Assembly (NCBI GenBank): GCA_009908425.1
Contig: JAAAPF010000351.1
Location: 1 to 46,105, forward strand
Source: Alphaproteobacteria bacterium
GTDB lineage: Bacteria > Pseudomonadota > Alphaproteobacteria > Geminicoccales > Geminicoccaceae
Direction: 5' to 3'
Length of the DNA: 46,105 bases
Positions 17,126 to 32,348 of this stretch are shown one piece after another (position 1 is the stretch's first letter; the number at the start of each line of letters is the position of its first letter). A program made the position numbers and the translations under genes. The notes beneath the pieces are model-generated. The model was not told the origin of the DNA. It did no database searches and saw only the letters and a list, made by a program, of their open reading frames with translations.

Positions 17126-17800
17126 ATGACCACCCGGGAACTCGTCATCTTCGGTGTCGACGGCGTGCTCGTCGACAACGCCCACCTCAGAGCACGGGCG
17201 TGGAGCGAGACCCTCGCCGCCTTCGGCTACCGCATCGAGCCGGCGGCGGTCGCACGTCGCCTCGACGGCCGCGGCGACCGCGCCATGCTCGCCAGCGTCG
17301 AGCGCGAGCTCGGCCGCCCGCTCGGCGACGCGGTGCTCCCCACCCTCGAACGCCGCCTGGGCGACGCCTATCAGTGCGAGCTGCGCCCGGTGCACGAAGT
17401 CCTCGGCACCATCCGGCGGCTGCGTCGCACCGTCTGCGCCATCTCCGGCGCCAGCCGCAACCTCGCGCGCTTCGCGCTCGAGACCGCCGGGCTGTGGGAC
17501 GAGCTCAGACCCAACCTCTTCAACACCGAACAGGTCGCCAAGCCGCCGCCGGCGGCGGAGCTGCCGCAGTTCGTGGCGGCGCAGATGGGCATTCCGGTGA
17601 GCCGGTGCCTGTTGGTCGACGCCAGCGAAAACGGGCTGCGCGGCGGCCGCGCCGCCAACATGACCGTGTTCGGCTTCACCGGCGCCGGCAGTGCCGACCC
17701 CCGCCGCCACGGCGAGCGCCTGCACGCCGCGGGCGCCCAGCTGGTGTTCGACCGGATGAGCGAGCTCGCGCCGTTGATGCGCGCCCGCGCCGCCGCCTGA
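17126..17800 (+). CDS. HAD-like protein with degenerate active site (predicted pseudo-phosphatase)
   Basis: 224-residue member of the beta-phosphoglucomutase-like HAD group by overall layout. Motif I should read FDxDGVLVD but is FGVDGVLVD: the nucleophile position is Gly10, while acid/base Asp12 is kept. Motif IV, normally E-D-S, reads VDASENG, with Ala166 in place of an aspartate. Motif II serine (Ser107) and motif III lysine (Lys139 in AKPPP) remain. It should bind a phospho-ligand poorly or not turn it over, which suggests a regulatory or binding role. The frame is intact over the full family length, arguing against a decaying gene. Start ATG 17126 follows AAGGA. Confidence 0.85.
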   Translation: MTTRELVIFGVDGVLVDNAHLRARAWSETLAAFGYRIEPAAVARRLDGRGDRAMLASVERELGRPLGDAVLPTLERRLGDAYQCELRPVHEVLGTIRRLRRTVCAISGASRNLARFALETAGLWDELRPNLFNTEQVAKPPPAAELPQFVAAQMGIPVSRCLLVDASENGLRGGRAANMTVFGFTGAGSADPRRHGERLHAAGAQLVFDRMSELAPLMRARAAA

Positions 17801-17809
17801 GCGCGCGCC

Positions 17810-19204
17810 TCAGTCGCTCGGGCCCAGCATCAGCTCCGGGCGCACCCACTGATCGAACTCGTCGGCGGTCAAGAGGCCGAGGTCGAGGACGGCCTCCTTC
17901 AAGGTGGTGCCCTCGGCGTGGGCCTTCTTGGCCACCTTGGCGGCGTTGTCGTAGCCGATCTTGGGGTTGAGCGCCGTCACCAGCATCAAGCTCTCGTGCA
18001 GGAGCTTCTCGATCCGGGCGGTGTCGGCCTCGATGCCCGCGATGCAGTTGTCGGTGAAGCTCACCGCCCCGTCCGCCAACAGCCGGATCGACTGCAGCGC
18101 GCCGTAGGCCATCAACGGCTTGAAGACGTTGAGCTCGAAATGGCCGTTGGAGCCGCCGACCGTCACCGCGACGTGGTTGCCCATGACCTGCGAGGCCGCC
18201 ATCGTCAGCGCCTCGCACTGGGTCGGGTTGACCTTGCCGGGCATGATCGAGGAGCCGGGCTCGTTCTCGGGCAGCTTGAGCTCGCCGAGCCCGCAGCGCG
18301 GCCCCGAACCCAAAAAGCGGATGTCGTTGGCGATCTTCATGAAGCTCGCCGCCAGGGTGTTGAGCGCGCCGGAGAGCTCGACCAGACCGTCGTGGGCGGC
18401 CAGCGCCTCGAACTTGTTCTCGGCGGTGACGAAGGCGAGCCCGGTGATGCCGGCGACCTCGGCGGCGAAATCCTCGGCGAAGCCGACCTTGGCGTTGAGG
18501 CCGGTGCCGACGGCGGTGCCGCCCTGGGCCAGCTGCAGGACGCTCGGCAGCGCCCGGCGGACGCGCTCGATGCCGTAGCGCACCTGGGTGCGATAGCCCG
18601 AGAACTCGTCGCCGAGGGTCAAGGGCGTGGCGTCCTGGGTGTGGGTGCGGCCGATCTTGATGATGTCCTTGAACGCCGCCTCCTTCTCGGCGAGCGCCCG
18701 CTCGAGGTGCTCCAGCGCCGGGATCAGCCGGTTCGAGGCCTCCTCGGCGACGGCGATGTGCATCGCGGTCGGGAAGGTGTCGTTGGAGGACTGACCGCGG
18801 TTGACGTGGTCGTTGGGATGCACCGGCTGTTTGGTGCCGAGCGGCTCGCCCAGGATCTCGTTGGCCCGGTTCGAGATCACCTCGTTGGCGTTCATGTTGG
18901 ACTGGGTGCCGGAGCCGGTCTGCCACACCACCAGGGGAAAGTGCGCGTCGAGTTCGCCGGCGGCGACCTCTTGGGCGGCCCGCGCCATGGCTTCGGCGAG
19001 CTTGGGGTCGAGCTCGCCCAGGCGTTGGTTCACCCGCGCCGCCGCGAGCTTGACGATGCCGAGCGCGCGCACGATCGCGGCGGGCATGCGCTCGGTCGAG
19101 ATCTTGAAGTTCTGGAGCGAGCGCTGGGTCTGGGCGCCCCAATACCGGTCGGCGGCCACGTCGATCGGGCCGAAGGTGTCGCTTTCCTGGCGGGTCGCCG
19201 TCAT
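17810..19204 (-). CDS. fumC: Fumarate hydratase, class II
   Basis: 464-residue FumC of the aspartase/fumarase superfamily, hydrating fumarate to malate in the TCA cycle. The signature loop [13 protein letters not shown] carries the catalytic serine. The [13 protein letters not shown] and [14 protein letters not shown] blocks are also conserved. Length is standard. The ATG start lies 71 bases after the sspB stop on the same strand. It is convergent with the degenerate HAD gene, with 9 bases between stops. Confidence 0.97.
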   Translation of the reverse strand: MTATRQESDTFGPIDVAADRYWGAQTQRSLQNFKISTERMPAAIVRALGIVKLAAARVNQRLGELDPKLAEAMARAAQEVAAGELDAHFPLVVWQTGSGTQSNMNANEVISNRANEILGEPLGTKQPVHPNDHVNRGQSSNDTFPTAMHIAVAEEASNRLIPALEHLERALAEKEAAFKDIIKIGRTHTQDATPLTLGDEFSGYRTQVRYGIERVRRALPSVLQLAQGGTAVGTGLNAKVGFAEDFAAEVAGITGLAFVTAENKFEALAAHDGLVELSGALNTLAASFMKIANDIRFLGSGPRCGLGELKLPENEPGSSIMPGKVNPTQCEALTMAASQVMGNHVAVTVGGSNGHFELNVFKPLMAYGALQSIRLLADGAVSFTDNCIAGIEADTARIEKLLHESLMLVTALNPKIGYDNAAKVAKKAHAEGTTLKEAVLDLGLLTADEFDQWVRPELMLGPSD

Positions 19205-19275
19205 CGCCTGTCCTCCCTTGCGCGCCGGCGCAAGGTGCCGGGCGACCGGCGAGTGTCAAGCGGGCGAAAAGCGGA

Positions 19276-19836
19276 TCAGCGTTTGCGGAAGCGGTCGAGC
19301 GTGACGATCTCGGCGCCCTGGTCCTCGCCGCCGTCGTCGCCGGCGGCGTCTTCGCCGGCGTCGACGCCGTCGGCCGCGGGTGCGTCCTCGGGGGCCGGCC
19401 GCGGCTCGGCGCGCCCGCCGAGCGGCATGATCGGCGCCGGTGCGGCCGCGCCCGGCGCGGCCTCGCCGTCGGCCTCGGCGTCGGCGAGGGTGAACTGCAG
19501 ACCGAATTCGACGCCCGGATCGGCGAACACCTTCACCGCCGAGAACGGCACCGACAGGCGGTGGGGCCGGCCGCTGAAGGAGAGCGTCACCCCGAACCGC
19601 TCCTCGCCCACCTCCAGGTCCCAGAACTGGTGCTGGAGGACGATCGTCATCTCCTGGCGGTAGCGCTGGCGCAACTCCGCCGGGATGTCGACGTCGGGGT
19701 GGTCGGTGCGGAAGGTGATGTAGAAGTGGTGCGGCGGCTCGACCCCGTCCCGCGCGGTGTCGGCGAGGACGCGGCGGACCACGCCCATCAACGCGGCTTC
19801 GACGAGTCGGGCGTAAGCGATCGAGCCTTCGGACAT
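19276..19836 (-). CDS. sspB: ClpXP adaptor protein SspB (alpha type)
   Basis: 186-residue SspB-family adaptor that tethers tmRNA-tagged proteins to ClpXP. The folded tag-binding domain covers about residues 1-115 (HHFYITFRTDHPDVDIPAELR, then IVLQHQFWDLEV). A long acidic, Ala/Pro-rich linker follows, ending in the C-terminal EIVTLDRFRKR, which fits the ClpX-docking tail. Upstream ATG 19851 is an alternative start. The gene is immediately downstream of and collinear with ssrA, the RNA whose tag this protein should recognise. Confidence 0.9.
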   Translation of the reverse strand: MSEGSIAYARLVEAALMGVVRRVLADTARDGVEPPHHFYITFRTDHPDVDIPAELRQRYRQEMTIVLQHQFWDLEVGEERFGVTLSFSGRPHRLSVPFSAVKVFADPGVEFGLQFTLADAEADGEAAPGAAAPAPIMPLGGRAEPRPAPEDAPAADGVDAGEDAAGDDGGEDQGAEIVTLDRFRKR

Positions 19837-19908
19837 GGATCCGCGCCTCATCGTTCGTCGCGACGCCCGGCGCCGCGTGCTGTTGTCGGCCGCGGTCACG
19901 CCGCGGTG

Positions 19909-19944
19909 AGAACGAACGAATCCCGGGGGCCGAAGCCCCCGGGA
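19909..19944 (-). terminator. Terminator of ssrA
   Basis: On the minus strand a perfect 10-bp stem (TCCCGGGGGC/GCCCCCGGGA) with a UUCG tetraloop, at 19921-19944, followed by the T-rich TTCGTTCGTTCT. It lies directly after the tmRNA coding piece and ahead of sspB. Confidence 0.85.
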
Positions 19945-20218
19945 CCGTGGAGGGGTTCTGTTGCCCGGCCCCCTCCCGGCCGCGCTTACCGTTTGTTACG
20001 CGGCAGCGAGCACCAAATCATTGTCATTGGCACTTGTGAAGTTGGCCCGATAACGGCGGTACCATGCCGGGCGAAGGCCTGCCCTTTACCACGCGCGTCG
20101 AGCCTGGTTCGCCCCCGCAGAGCCCCGAAGGGTGGTGATGGTGGAGGCGCCGGGTACTGCCCCCGGGTCCGCTACGCTTATTTCGGCAGGCGTTTATCGC
20201 CATAGTCGCCGTCGCGAC
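19945..20218 (-). ncRNA. ssrA: Two-piece (permuted) transfer-messenger RNA
   Basis: Alphaproteobacterial split tmRNA; ends are approximate. The acceptor piece comes first and ends in CGCCTCCACCA at 20139. Its T-arm stem CCGGG/CCCGG encloses loop GGCAGTA. A 22-base internal spacer (20138-20117) follows, then the coding piece begins GGGGGCG at 20116. That start pairs over 7 bp with CGCCTCC to rebuild the acceptor stem, and a GGCTCGACG D-loop-like element follows. The tag frame at 20031-19996 reads ANDNDLVLAAA then TAA. A GGAGGGG/CCCCTCC helix near 19946-19975 belongs to the 3' part. Role: rescue of stalled ribosomes and tagging of products for ClpXP. Confidence 0.93.
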
Positions 20219-20224
20219 AACCTT

Positions 20225-20253
20225 GATATAGGCTCGTCGGCCGCGCCTGCAAA
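20225..20253 (-). promoter_or_regulatory. Predicted ssrA promoter
   Basis: On the minus strand, TTTGCA (-35, 20248-20253) and TATATC (-10, 20225-20230) are separated by 17 bases, a sigma-70 layout, predicting a start near 20218 just ahead of the tmRNA acceptor piece. The divergent thyX gene starts 36 bases away on the other strand. Confidence 0.55.
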
Positions 20254-20288
20254 GGGCCCGCGCTCCCCCACCCCACGGAAAGGCGACG

Positions 20289-21221
20289 ATGACCCTCGAG
20301 CCGGACGACCGCGACGCCATCGACGACCTGCGCGCCCAGGAGCGCGCCACCCGCCGCGCCACCGTGCCGGCGCTCGAGGAAGTCCTCTACACGCCGTTTC
20401 CCGTGCTCGATCACGGCTTCGTCCGGGTCGTCGACTACATGGGCGACGACGCCGCGATCGTGCAGGCGGCGCGCGTCTCCTACGGCAGCGGCACCAAGAG
20501 CGTGCGCTCCGACGCCGGGCTCATCCGCTACCTGATGCGCCATCGCCACACCACGCCGTTCGAGATGTGCGAGCTCAAGCTGCACGTGAAGCTGCCGATC
20601 TTCGTCGCCCGCCAGTGGATCCGCCACCGCACCGCCAACGTCAACGAGTACTCGGCGCGCTATTCGATCCTCGATCGCGAGTTCTACCTGCCCGCGGCCG
20701 AGGCGGTGGCGGCCCAGAGTGCCACCAACCGGCAGGGGCGCGGCGACACCCTGCCGGCGAGCGCGGCCGACGAGGTGCGCCGGCGCATGGACGCCCACGC
20801 CCGCGCCGCCTTCGATCTCTACGACGCGCTGCTCGCGGACGGCGACGGGGGCGACGGCGACGAGGGGGGCGCGGTCGCCCGCGAGCTCGGCCGCGCGGTG
20901 TTGCCACTTTCGACCTACACCCAGTGGTACTGGAAGATCGATCTGCACAATCTGTTGCACTTCGTGGCGCTGCGTGTGGACCCCCACGCCCAGGCGGAAA
21001 TCCGCGCCTACGCCGAGGTGCTGCGCGACCTGGTCGAGCGCTGGGTACCGGTCACCGCCGAGGCCTTCCGCGACTATCGCCTCCAAGGCGCCAACCTGTC
21101 GCGCGGGCAACTCGAGGCCATCCGTCGGCGTTTGAGGGGCGACGTCGTCGACGCCGCGGACGTCGGGCTGAGCGCACGGGAGTGGCGCGAATTGGCCACA
21201 ATCCTCGGCGAAGAGGGCTGA
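20289..21221 (+). CDS. thyX: Flavin-dependent thymidylate synthase ThyX
   Basis: 310-residue ThyX, which makes dTMP from dUMP using methylene-THF, NADPH and FAD. The ThyX motif RHRx7S is present as [11 protein letters not shown] (residues 112-122). An insertion around residues 182-195 ([11 protein letters not shown]) is acidic and low-complexity. The family's [18 protein letters not shown] block follows it. The length exceeds the roughly 230 residues of compact ThyX but is common in alphaproteobacteria. ATG with AAAGG upstream. No thyA is seen in the window. Confidence 0.95.
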   Translation: MTLEPDDRDAIDDLRAQERATRRATVPALEEVLYTPFPVLDHGFVRVVDYMGDDAAIVQAARVSYGSGTKSVRSDAGLIRYLMRHRHTTPFEMCELKLHVKLPIFVARQWIRHRTANVNEYSARYSILDREFYLPAAEAVAAQSATNRQGRGDTLPASAADEVRRRMDAHARAAFDLYDALLADGDGGDGDEGGAVARELGRAVLPLSTYTQWYWKIDLHNLLHFVALRVDPHAQAEIRAYAEVLRDLVERWVPVTAEAFRDYRLQGANLSRGQLEAIRRRLRGDVVDAADVGLSAREWRELATILGEEG

Positions 21222-21390
21222 CCGCCGCGGAGGCGTTTGCCGTTGCACCGGCGTTGATGTAGGAAACACACGGGTGGTCGTTTGGACACACACACCGGAC
21301 GGCGCCCGACTCGCGGGAACGGCGGGTGTGACGGACCGCTGAGAAACGGTCGGATCGCATCGGCCAACGATGTTTCGAGGTGGAGGTAAA

Positions 21391-22215
21391 ATGTCGAGGA
21401 CGACAAAAACGGCCCTCTCGCTCGTGGCCGCGGCCGTTCTGGCCGGCTGCGCGGGCGGGGCACAGCGCGCGATCGGCGAACTGGAACGGACACCCGCCGG
21501 CGGCGGCGCGTTCACCCAGTCGCTGGCGCAGGAGTACTTGGCGCTCGCCGAGAAAGAATACGATCTACTGGACTATCAGGACGCGCGGCACTTCGCCCAG
21601 AAGGGGTTGAGCGCGGCCAGCGGCGAGGCCGTCGGCGCCGATCCGTTGAGCATGCGGACCCTGCAGAGCCAGTTCGCCGACGAGGCGGCGTCGCTGCGCG
21701 CCGACACGGTCGACTATGTCGGGCGTTTTGAGAGCTCCGAGCCCGACCAGGCGGCACGGGCCCAGGCGCTGTTCGACTGCGCCCTCGAGGAGTACGAGGA
21801 GTACTGGCAGGTCGACGCTCAGCCCTACCGGTTGAGCGCGTGCGTGGACGAGCTCCAGGCCATGCTCGACGAGGCCGTGCCGCCGACGATCAGCCTCGAC
21901 GCGGACGTGCTGTTCGAGTTCGACCGCTCGGCCATCCAGCCCGAGTTCGAGGGTGTGCTCGCCGAGGTCGCCGAACTCCTGGTCGCCAGCGACGAGGAGG
22001 TGACCATCGAGGGCCACACCGACAGCATCGGCACCGAAGAGTACAACATGGGGCTCGGTCAGCGCCGCGCGGATTCGGTGCGCGACTTCCTCGCCGCGCA
22101 GGGGGTTCCGGTGGAGAACATGACGACGGTGAGTTACGGCGAGACCCGCCCGGTCGCACCGAACGACACGCCGGAGGGCCGCGCGCTCAACCGCCGCGTC
22201 GAGATCAAGCGCTGA
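21391..22215 (+). CDS. OmpA family outer-membrane lipoprotein
   Basis: 274-residue lipoprotein. A signal peptide ends in lipobox LAGC with Cys20 as the lipidated residue. The middle part (about 40-165) is alpha-helical, with EYLALAEKEYDLLDYQDARHF suggesting a TPR-like hairpin. The C-terminal OmpA domain (about 170-274) binds peptidoglycan, with VLFEFDRSAIQ, the VTIEGHTDSIGTEEYN block and LNRRVEI at the end. It is Pal-like but longer, and no tol genes are nearby. The ATG at 21391 has GGAGG just upstream. A strong terminator follows, so it is probably monocistronic. Confidence 0.9.
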   Translation: MSRTTKTALSLVAAAVLAGCAGGAQRAIGELERTPAGGGAFTQSLAQEYLALAEKEYDLLDYQDARHFAQKGLSAASGEAVGADPLSMRTLQSQFADEAASLRADTVDYVGRFESSEPDQAARAQALFDCALEEYEEYWQVDAQPYRLSACVDELQAMLDEAVPPTISLDADVLFEFDRSAIQPEFEGVLAEVAELLVASDEEVTIEGHTDSIGTEEYNMGLGQRRADSVRDFLAAQGVPVENMTTVSYGETRPVAPNDTPEGRALNRRVEIKR

Positions 22216-22241
22216 TCTGACCGCACGAGCACGAACGAACG

Positions 22242-22272
22242 AGGGCGGCGGGAGCATCCCGCCGCCCTTTTT
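22242..22272 (+). terminator. Rho-independent terminator of the OmpA lipoprotein gene
   Basis: Perfect 11-bp stem (22243-22253 with 22257-22267) plus one A-T pair, 3-base loop GCA, followed by TTTTT. It sits 27 bases after the stop codon. Confidence 0.92.
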
Positions 22273-22330
22273 CGTGACCGCGCGGCCGCCGTCCCGGCCA
22301 CGAGCCGGATCCGTCGACGCGCGGGGAAGC

Positions 22331-22406
22331 TGGTGGGCCCGGAGGGATTCGAACCCCCGACAACACCGTTATGAGCGGCGCGTTCTGACCACTGAACTAC
22401 GGGCCC
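22331..22406 (-). tRNA. tRNA with anticodon CAU (probably tRNA-Ile2, else elongator Met)
   Basis: A 76-base cloverleaf on the minus strand with encoded CCA. The acceptor stem is GGGCCCG/CGGGCCC, the anticodon loop CTCATAA gives CAU, and the T-loop is TTCGAAT. G1-C72 pairing excludes the initiator tRNA. The C4-G69 and C5-G68 pairs are features recognised by the lysidine synthase TilS, so I favour the AUA-reading tRNA-Ile2. Elongator tRNA-Met is the alternative. It lies just downstream of rpoD. Confidence 0.93.
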
Positions 22407-22460
22407 CGTCCTCGGCCTAACGTTGCGACCCCGCGCTGTCGAGACGCCGCGAAGTCGAGC

Positions 22461-24605
<2,145 letters not shown>

Positions 24606-24690
24606 CAAAAAACCCCCGTTCTGCGCCCCGTGTGCGCATCTCGCCCGCCGCGGCGCCGGCACGCCGCATGGCGTCGCCCCCTGCGGCCCG

Positions 24691-24945
24691 TCATCCGCAC
24701 TCGGCGGTGTCGCTAACGCCTGCGTTGAGCAAGCCGTTCGGACTGTGGAATCGACGCGACATGTCGTCGCCGTCTACGAGCGGCGCCCGGGCGAACCCAT
24801 CGAGTTCGGCGCCCTGGCCGCGCCGTCGTTCGTCGCGCTCGCGTTGCAAGCGGTATTGCTCCTCCAGCTCTTCCCGCGTCGAGCCGGGTGGCGTCGTCCG
24901 TGCGCGTCCCGGCGTCCGCGATCGCGGCGGACGGTCGAGACCCAC
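24691..24945 (-). CDS. Possible small hydrophilic protein between dnaG and rpoD
   Basis: Open frame of about 84 residues from a GTG at 24945, with an acidic/basic central helix ([21 protein letters not shown]) and a polar tail. It has no family I recognise and no clear ribosome-binding site. Its codon use is less GC-biased than neighbouring genes, so it may be non-coding leader of rpoD instead. The helix suggests a small regulator or a chance frame. Confidence 0.3.
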   Translation of the reverse strand: MGLDRPPRSRTPGRARTTPPGSTREELEEQYRLQRERDERRRGQGAELDGFARAPLVDGDDMSRRFHSPNGLLNAGVSDTAECG

Positions 24946-25088
24946 CAGCGCTAAGTGTGCCAAAAGCGCCCTGGTTTCAAGAGCGCGGTCGCGTTCACCG
25001 CGCCCCGCGGCGCTCGGGCGCGGCCCTTGCCGCGCCGGCGGCCGGCCGGGCCGCGCCACCCCGCCGGCCGCGACGGCGGGGTGATCGC
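24946..25088 (-). promoter_or_regulatory. dnaG-rpoD intergenic control region
   Basis: Part of a 480-base gap between dnaG and rpoD. On the minus strand CTTGAAA at 24975-24981 resembles a -35 element, including that of heat-shock promoters, but a matching -10 is poor. With the hairpin at 25057-25083 it suggests separate expression control of rpoD, as in the E. coli rpsU-dnaG-rpoD operon. Confidence 0.35.
25057..25083 (-). terminator. Hairpin immediately after dnaG
   Basis: Perfect 10-bp inverted repeat (CACCCCGCCG with CGGCGGGGTG), 7-base loop, 5 bases after the dnaG stop codon. There is no T-tract. It could be an attenuator or RNA-processing site separating dnaG from rpoD expression. Confidence 0.5.
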
Positions 25089-26806
25089 TCACGGCTCCGA
25101 CCTCGACCGGTTGAGCACGCCGTTCAACGCCCGAAACCGGCGCTCCAGCTCGTCGCCGCCGGCGTCGCTCGGGTGCGAGCGGGCGCGTTCGACGCGCTTG
25201 GCGCGATGGCGCTCGTGGGCCTCCAGCTTGCGCAGGTAGGCGTCCTCGCGTTCGGCTTCGCTCAGCTGCATCTCCGCCCGCCACGCCGGCCAGCGACGCA
25301 GCGACGCCAGCGTCGTCGCCAGCCCCCCGCCCGCGGCGCGACGCTGCAGCTCCTCGCTGCTCAGCTCGTCGTCGCCGAGGGCACAATCGAGCAGGAAATT
25401 CTTGAACTGCTCGAATTCCGGCGTTTCGAACCGCAGCTGGGCGATCCGCTCGTCGAACCGCGCCAGCAACCGCGGCGTGAGGACGAGGGGGACCAGCAGC
25501 TCGTACGTGTCGGCGGGTTCGACGCCGCGAACCCGCCCCGGCGCCGGACGCCCCGCCGCCCGCCCGGGCGGGCGCGCCCAGCCCTCGGCGCGATCGTCCC
25601 CACCGAGCCGGCGGCGGAACTCGCGGCCGTACTCGCGCTTGAGGTCGGGATCGCGGATGCCGCCCACCAGCGCCCGCAGGCGCCGGCGCAGCTGCGCCCG
25701 CGCCTCCGGGCCGCCGTCGACGAGCCCCGCCGCGACGTGACGCCACAGCATCTCGACCAGCGCGACCGGCGCCGTCGTCGCCCGGGCGAACGCCTCGGCA
25801 CCGCCCGCGCGCACCAGGCTGTCGGGGTCCTCGCCCGGCGGCAGCAACGCGAAGGCGAGCGAGCGTCCCGGCGAGAGCACCGCGAGCGCGCGCTCGGCGA
25901 GCCGCCCCGCGGCGCGGAGGCCGGCCTCGTCGCCGTCGAGACACACCAGCGGCGCGTCGTCGAGCCGCCACAGCCGTTCCAGCTGGGCCTCGCTCATCGC
26001 CGTGCCGAGCGGCGCCACCGCGGCCAGCCCGTGCTGCGCGAGCGCGATCACGTCCATGTAGCCCTCGACGACGTGGAGCCGCCCGCGTCCGGCGCGGCGG
26101 TCGAGGCCGTGGGCGCCGTAGAGCAGCTCGCGCTTTTGAAAGAGCGGGCCCTCGGGACTGTTGAGGTACTTGGCCTTGGCGCCGTCGGCGAGCGCGCGAC
26201 CACCGAAGCCGACCAGCCGGCCGCGCGCGTCGCGGATCGCGAAGGTCAAGCGCTCGCGAAAGCGATCGTAGGGCGCGCCGCCGTCGTCGGGAACGATGGT
26301 GAGGCCGGCCTCGACCAGGTCGTCGCGGGCGGCGCCCGCCGCCGCGAGCGCGTCGCTGACCCCGCTTCGCCCGCCGCCGGCGTAGCCCAGCTCGAAACGC
26401 GCGATCGTCGCCCGGCTCAGGCCGCGGCGCTCGAGATAGGCCCGCACCGGCGCCCCGTCGTCGGCCTCGAGCCGGGCGCGGAAGCGGCGGTTGGCCTCCT
26501 CCAGCAGCTCGCTCAGCGCGCGTCGGCGGTCGCTTCGGGGATCGGGCGCACCGCCCGCCGGCGGCTCGACTCGGCGAAGTCCAGCCCCTCGATCGCCATC
26601 AGGAAATCGAGGGCGTTGCCGTGCGCCCCGCAGCCGAAGCAGTGGTAGGTGCCGCGGCTCTCGGTCACCGTGAAGGACGGGGTCTTTTCCCGGTGGAACG
26701 GGCACAGGCCTTTGTGGAGCGGGCCGTTGCGCACCAGCCGGACGTAACGCCGAACGATCTCGACCACCGGCAGCCGCGCTTTGAAGTCGGCGAGATCGCG
26801 CGTCAT
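25089..26806 (-). pseudogene. dnaG: DNA primase, reading frame broken near codon 80
   Basis: DnaG split over two frames. The N-terminal part (26806-26513, 97 residues to its own TGA) holds the CHC2 zinc domain with Cys35, His38, Cys56 and Cys59. From about 26570 the homology continues in the -1 frame to 25089: SDRRRALSELLEEANRRF, the YDRFRERLTFAIRD core, and TOPRIM motifs VVEGYMDVIALAQ and CLDGDEAG. At the junction, E. coli DnaG has about 12 more residues (TVEELAAMHNLE); they are missing here, so a deletion of 1 mod 3 bases (for example about 37) explains both the gap and the shift. dnaG is essential, so an assembly or sequencing error is likely. Start ATG lies 8 bases after yqeY. Confidence 0.85.
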
Positions 26807-26814
26807 CCAGCGGG

Positions 26815-27276
26815 TCAGTGCAGCCGTTCGGTGATCATCCGCTTGGCCTGCTGGAAGTCCAGCTGACCGCGGTAGCGCTGCTTGAGCTTGGCGACGACGC
26901 GGCCGGCGTCGCGCAGGTCGTGGGCCGCGGTCTCGGAGATCGCGGCGTCGACCACTTCGGCGGTTTCGGCGGCGTCGAGCGGTCGCGGCATGAACTCCTC
27001 GATCACCCCGATCTCGCGCCCTTCGCGCTCCGCCATCACCAGCTGGCCGCAGCTCTCGCAGCGCGCGATCTCCTGGCGGCGTTGGGCCACCATTTCCGCC
27101 AGCATGGCGCGGATCTCGTCGTCGTCGACGGCGCCACGACCGTGCTCGGCGGCGCTGCGGTCGCGGTCGCGGATGGCGGTCAGGATCAAGCGGACGGTCG
27201 CGGCCGCACAAGCGTCGCCTTTCTGGTTCGCCTCCCGCAGCCGCTCGCGCAGCTGGTCGCGAAGGGTACCCGCCAT
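26815..27276 (-). CDS. GatB/YqeY domain protein
   Basis: 153-residue YqeY-like protein, homologous to the tRNA-binding tail domain of GatB. It has the typical LRERLREANQKGD start, the EIARCESCGQ... middle and the GVIEEFMPRPLDAAE block. The biochemical role is unsettled. AGGAG precedes the ATG at 27276; the longer frame to 27366 has no family residues. Gene order yqeY-dnaG-rpoD mirrors the macromolecular-synthesis operon of many bacteria, where yqeY often stands with rpsU. Confidence 0.9.
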   Translation of the reverse strand: MAGTLRDQLRERLREANQKGDACAAATVRLILTAIRDRDRSAAEHGRGAVDDDEIRAMLAEMVAQRRQEIARCESCGQLVMAEREGREIGVIEEFMPRPLDAAETAEVVDAAISETAAHDLRDAGRVVAKLKQRYRGQLDFQQAKRMITERLH

Positions 27277-27330
27277 GGGACGCTCCTGATGCGAGCCGAA
27301 CGGCACGTGGCACTGCGAAATGGTCGTTGC

Positions 27331-27359
27331 TTGACGGGCTGTCAACGGCTCACTAGCTG
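27331..27359 (+). promoter_or_regulatory. Predicted carA promoter with overlapping palindrome
   Basis: TTGACG (27331-27336) and TAGCTG (27354-27359) are 17 bases apart, giving a sigma-70-like promoter 40 bases ahead of the carA ATG. The -35 box is part of a palindrome TTGAC-N5-GTCAA (27331-27345) that could be an operator. The gap is shared with the divergent yqeY operon. Confidence 0.5.
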
Positions 27360-27398
27360 TCCGCACGGCCCGTCGACCCCCGCCAAGTGACCGCTTCG

Positions 27399-28547
<1,149 letters not shown>

Positions 28548-28548
28548 G

Positions 28549-31806
<3,258 letters not shown>

Positions 31807-31871
31807 ACGGTTCGACGAACGGCGCCTCGGCGAACGCCGCGGCGCCACAAGCGCATTCGAGGCACGACGGG

Positions 31872-32348
31872 ATGCTGAGCAAGACGCCGATGACGCCGGA
31901 CGGCCATGCGCGTCTGGCCGCCGAACTGAAGCGGCTGAAGAGTGAAGAACGCCCGAACGTGATCAAGCAGATCGCGGAAGCGCGCGAGCACGGCGATCTC
32001 TCCGAGAACGCGGAGTATCACGCCGCCCGCGAGCGCCAGAGTTTCATCGAGGGCCGCATCCTGGAGCTCGAGGACAAGCTGAGCCGTGCCGAAGTCATCG
32101 ACATCTCGCAGCAAAACGGCTCGAAGGTGATGTTCGGCGCCCAGGTCAAGCTCGTCGACGAGGAGACCGACGCCGAGACCGCCTACCGCATCGTCGGCCC
32201 CGACGAGGCCGACATCAACGAGGGCCTGCTCTCGATCAACTCGCCGGTGGCGCAGGCGGTGCTGGGCAAGGAGGCGGGCGACAGCGTCGAGGTGGCGACC
32301 CCGGGGGGCGTCCGTTACTTCGAAATCCTCGAAGTCAATTTCGACTGA
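31872..32348 (+). CDS. greA: Transcription elongation factor GreA
   Basis: 158-residue GreA. The N-terminal coiled coil enters the RNA polymerase secondary channel, and its acidic tip is in the [18 protein letters not shown] signature. The C-terminal FKBP-like domain ends with [11 protein letters not shown]. It stimulates cleavage of backtracked RNA. The start ATG at 31872 is 65 bases after carB. Its 3' end overlaps the likely start region of the ELM1-family gene. Confidence 0.97.
   Translation: MLSKTPMTPDGHARLAAELKRLKSEERPNVIKQIAEAREHGDLSENAEYHAARERQSFIEGRILELEDKLSRAEVIDISQQNGSKVMFGAQVKLVDEETDAETAYRIVGPDEADINEGLLSINSPVAQAVLGKEAGDSVEVATPGGVRYFEILEVNFD

Noticed and set aside
20289-21221. ThyX motif thought to be degenerate because RHRTANVNE lacks the serine of RHRxxSxNE
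   Set aside because: The general ThyX signature RHRx7S is satisfied by Ser122, and I recall the NVNEYS form from other alphaproteobacterial ThyX proteins.
26513-26600. Programmed frameshift in dnaG
   Set aside because: No slippery heptamer or downstream structure at the junction, and conserved residues are missing, which recoding would not explain.
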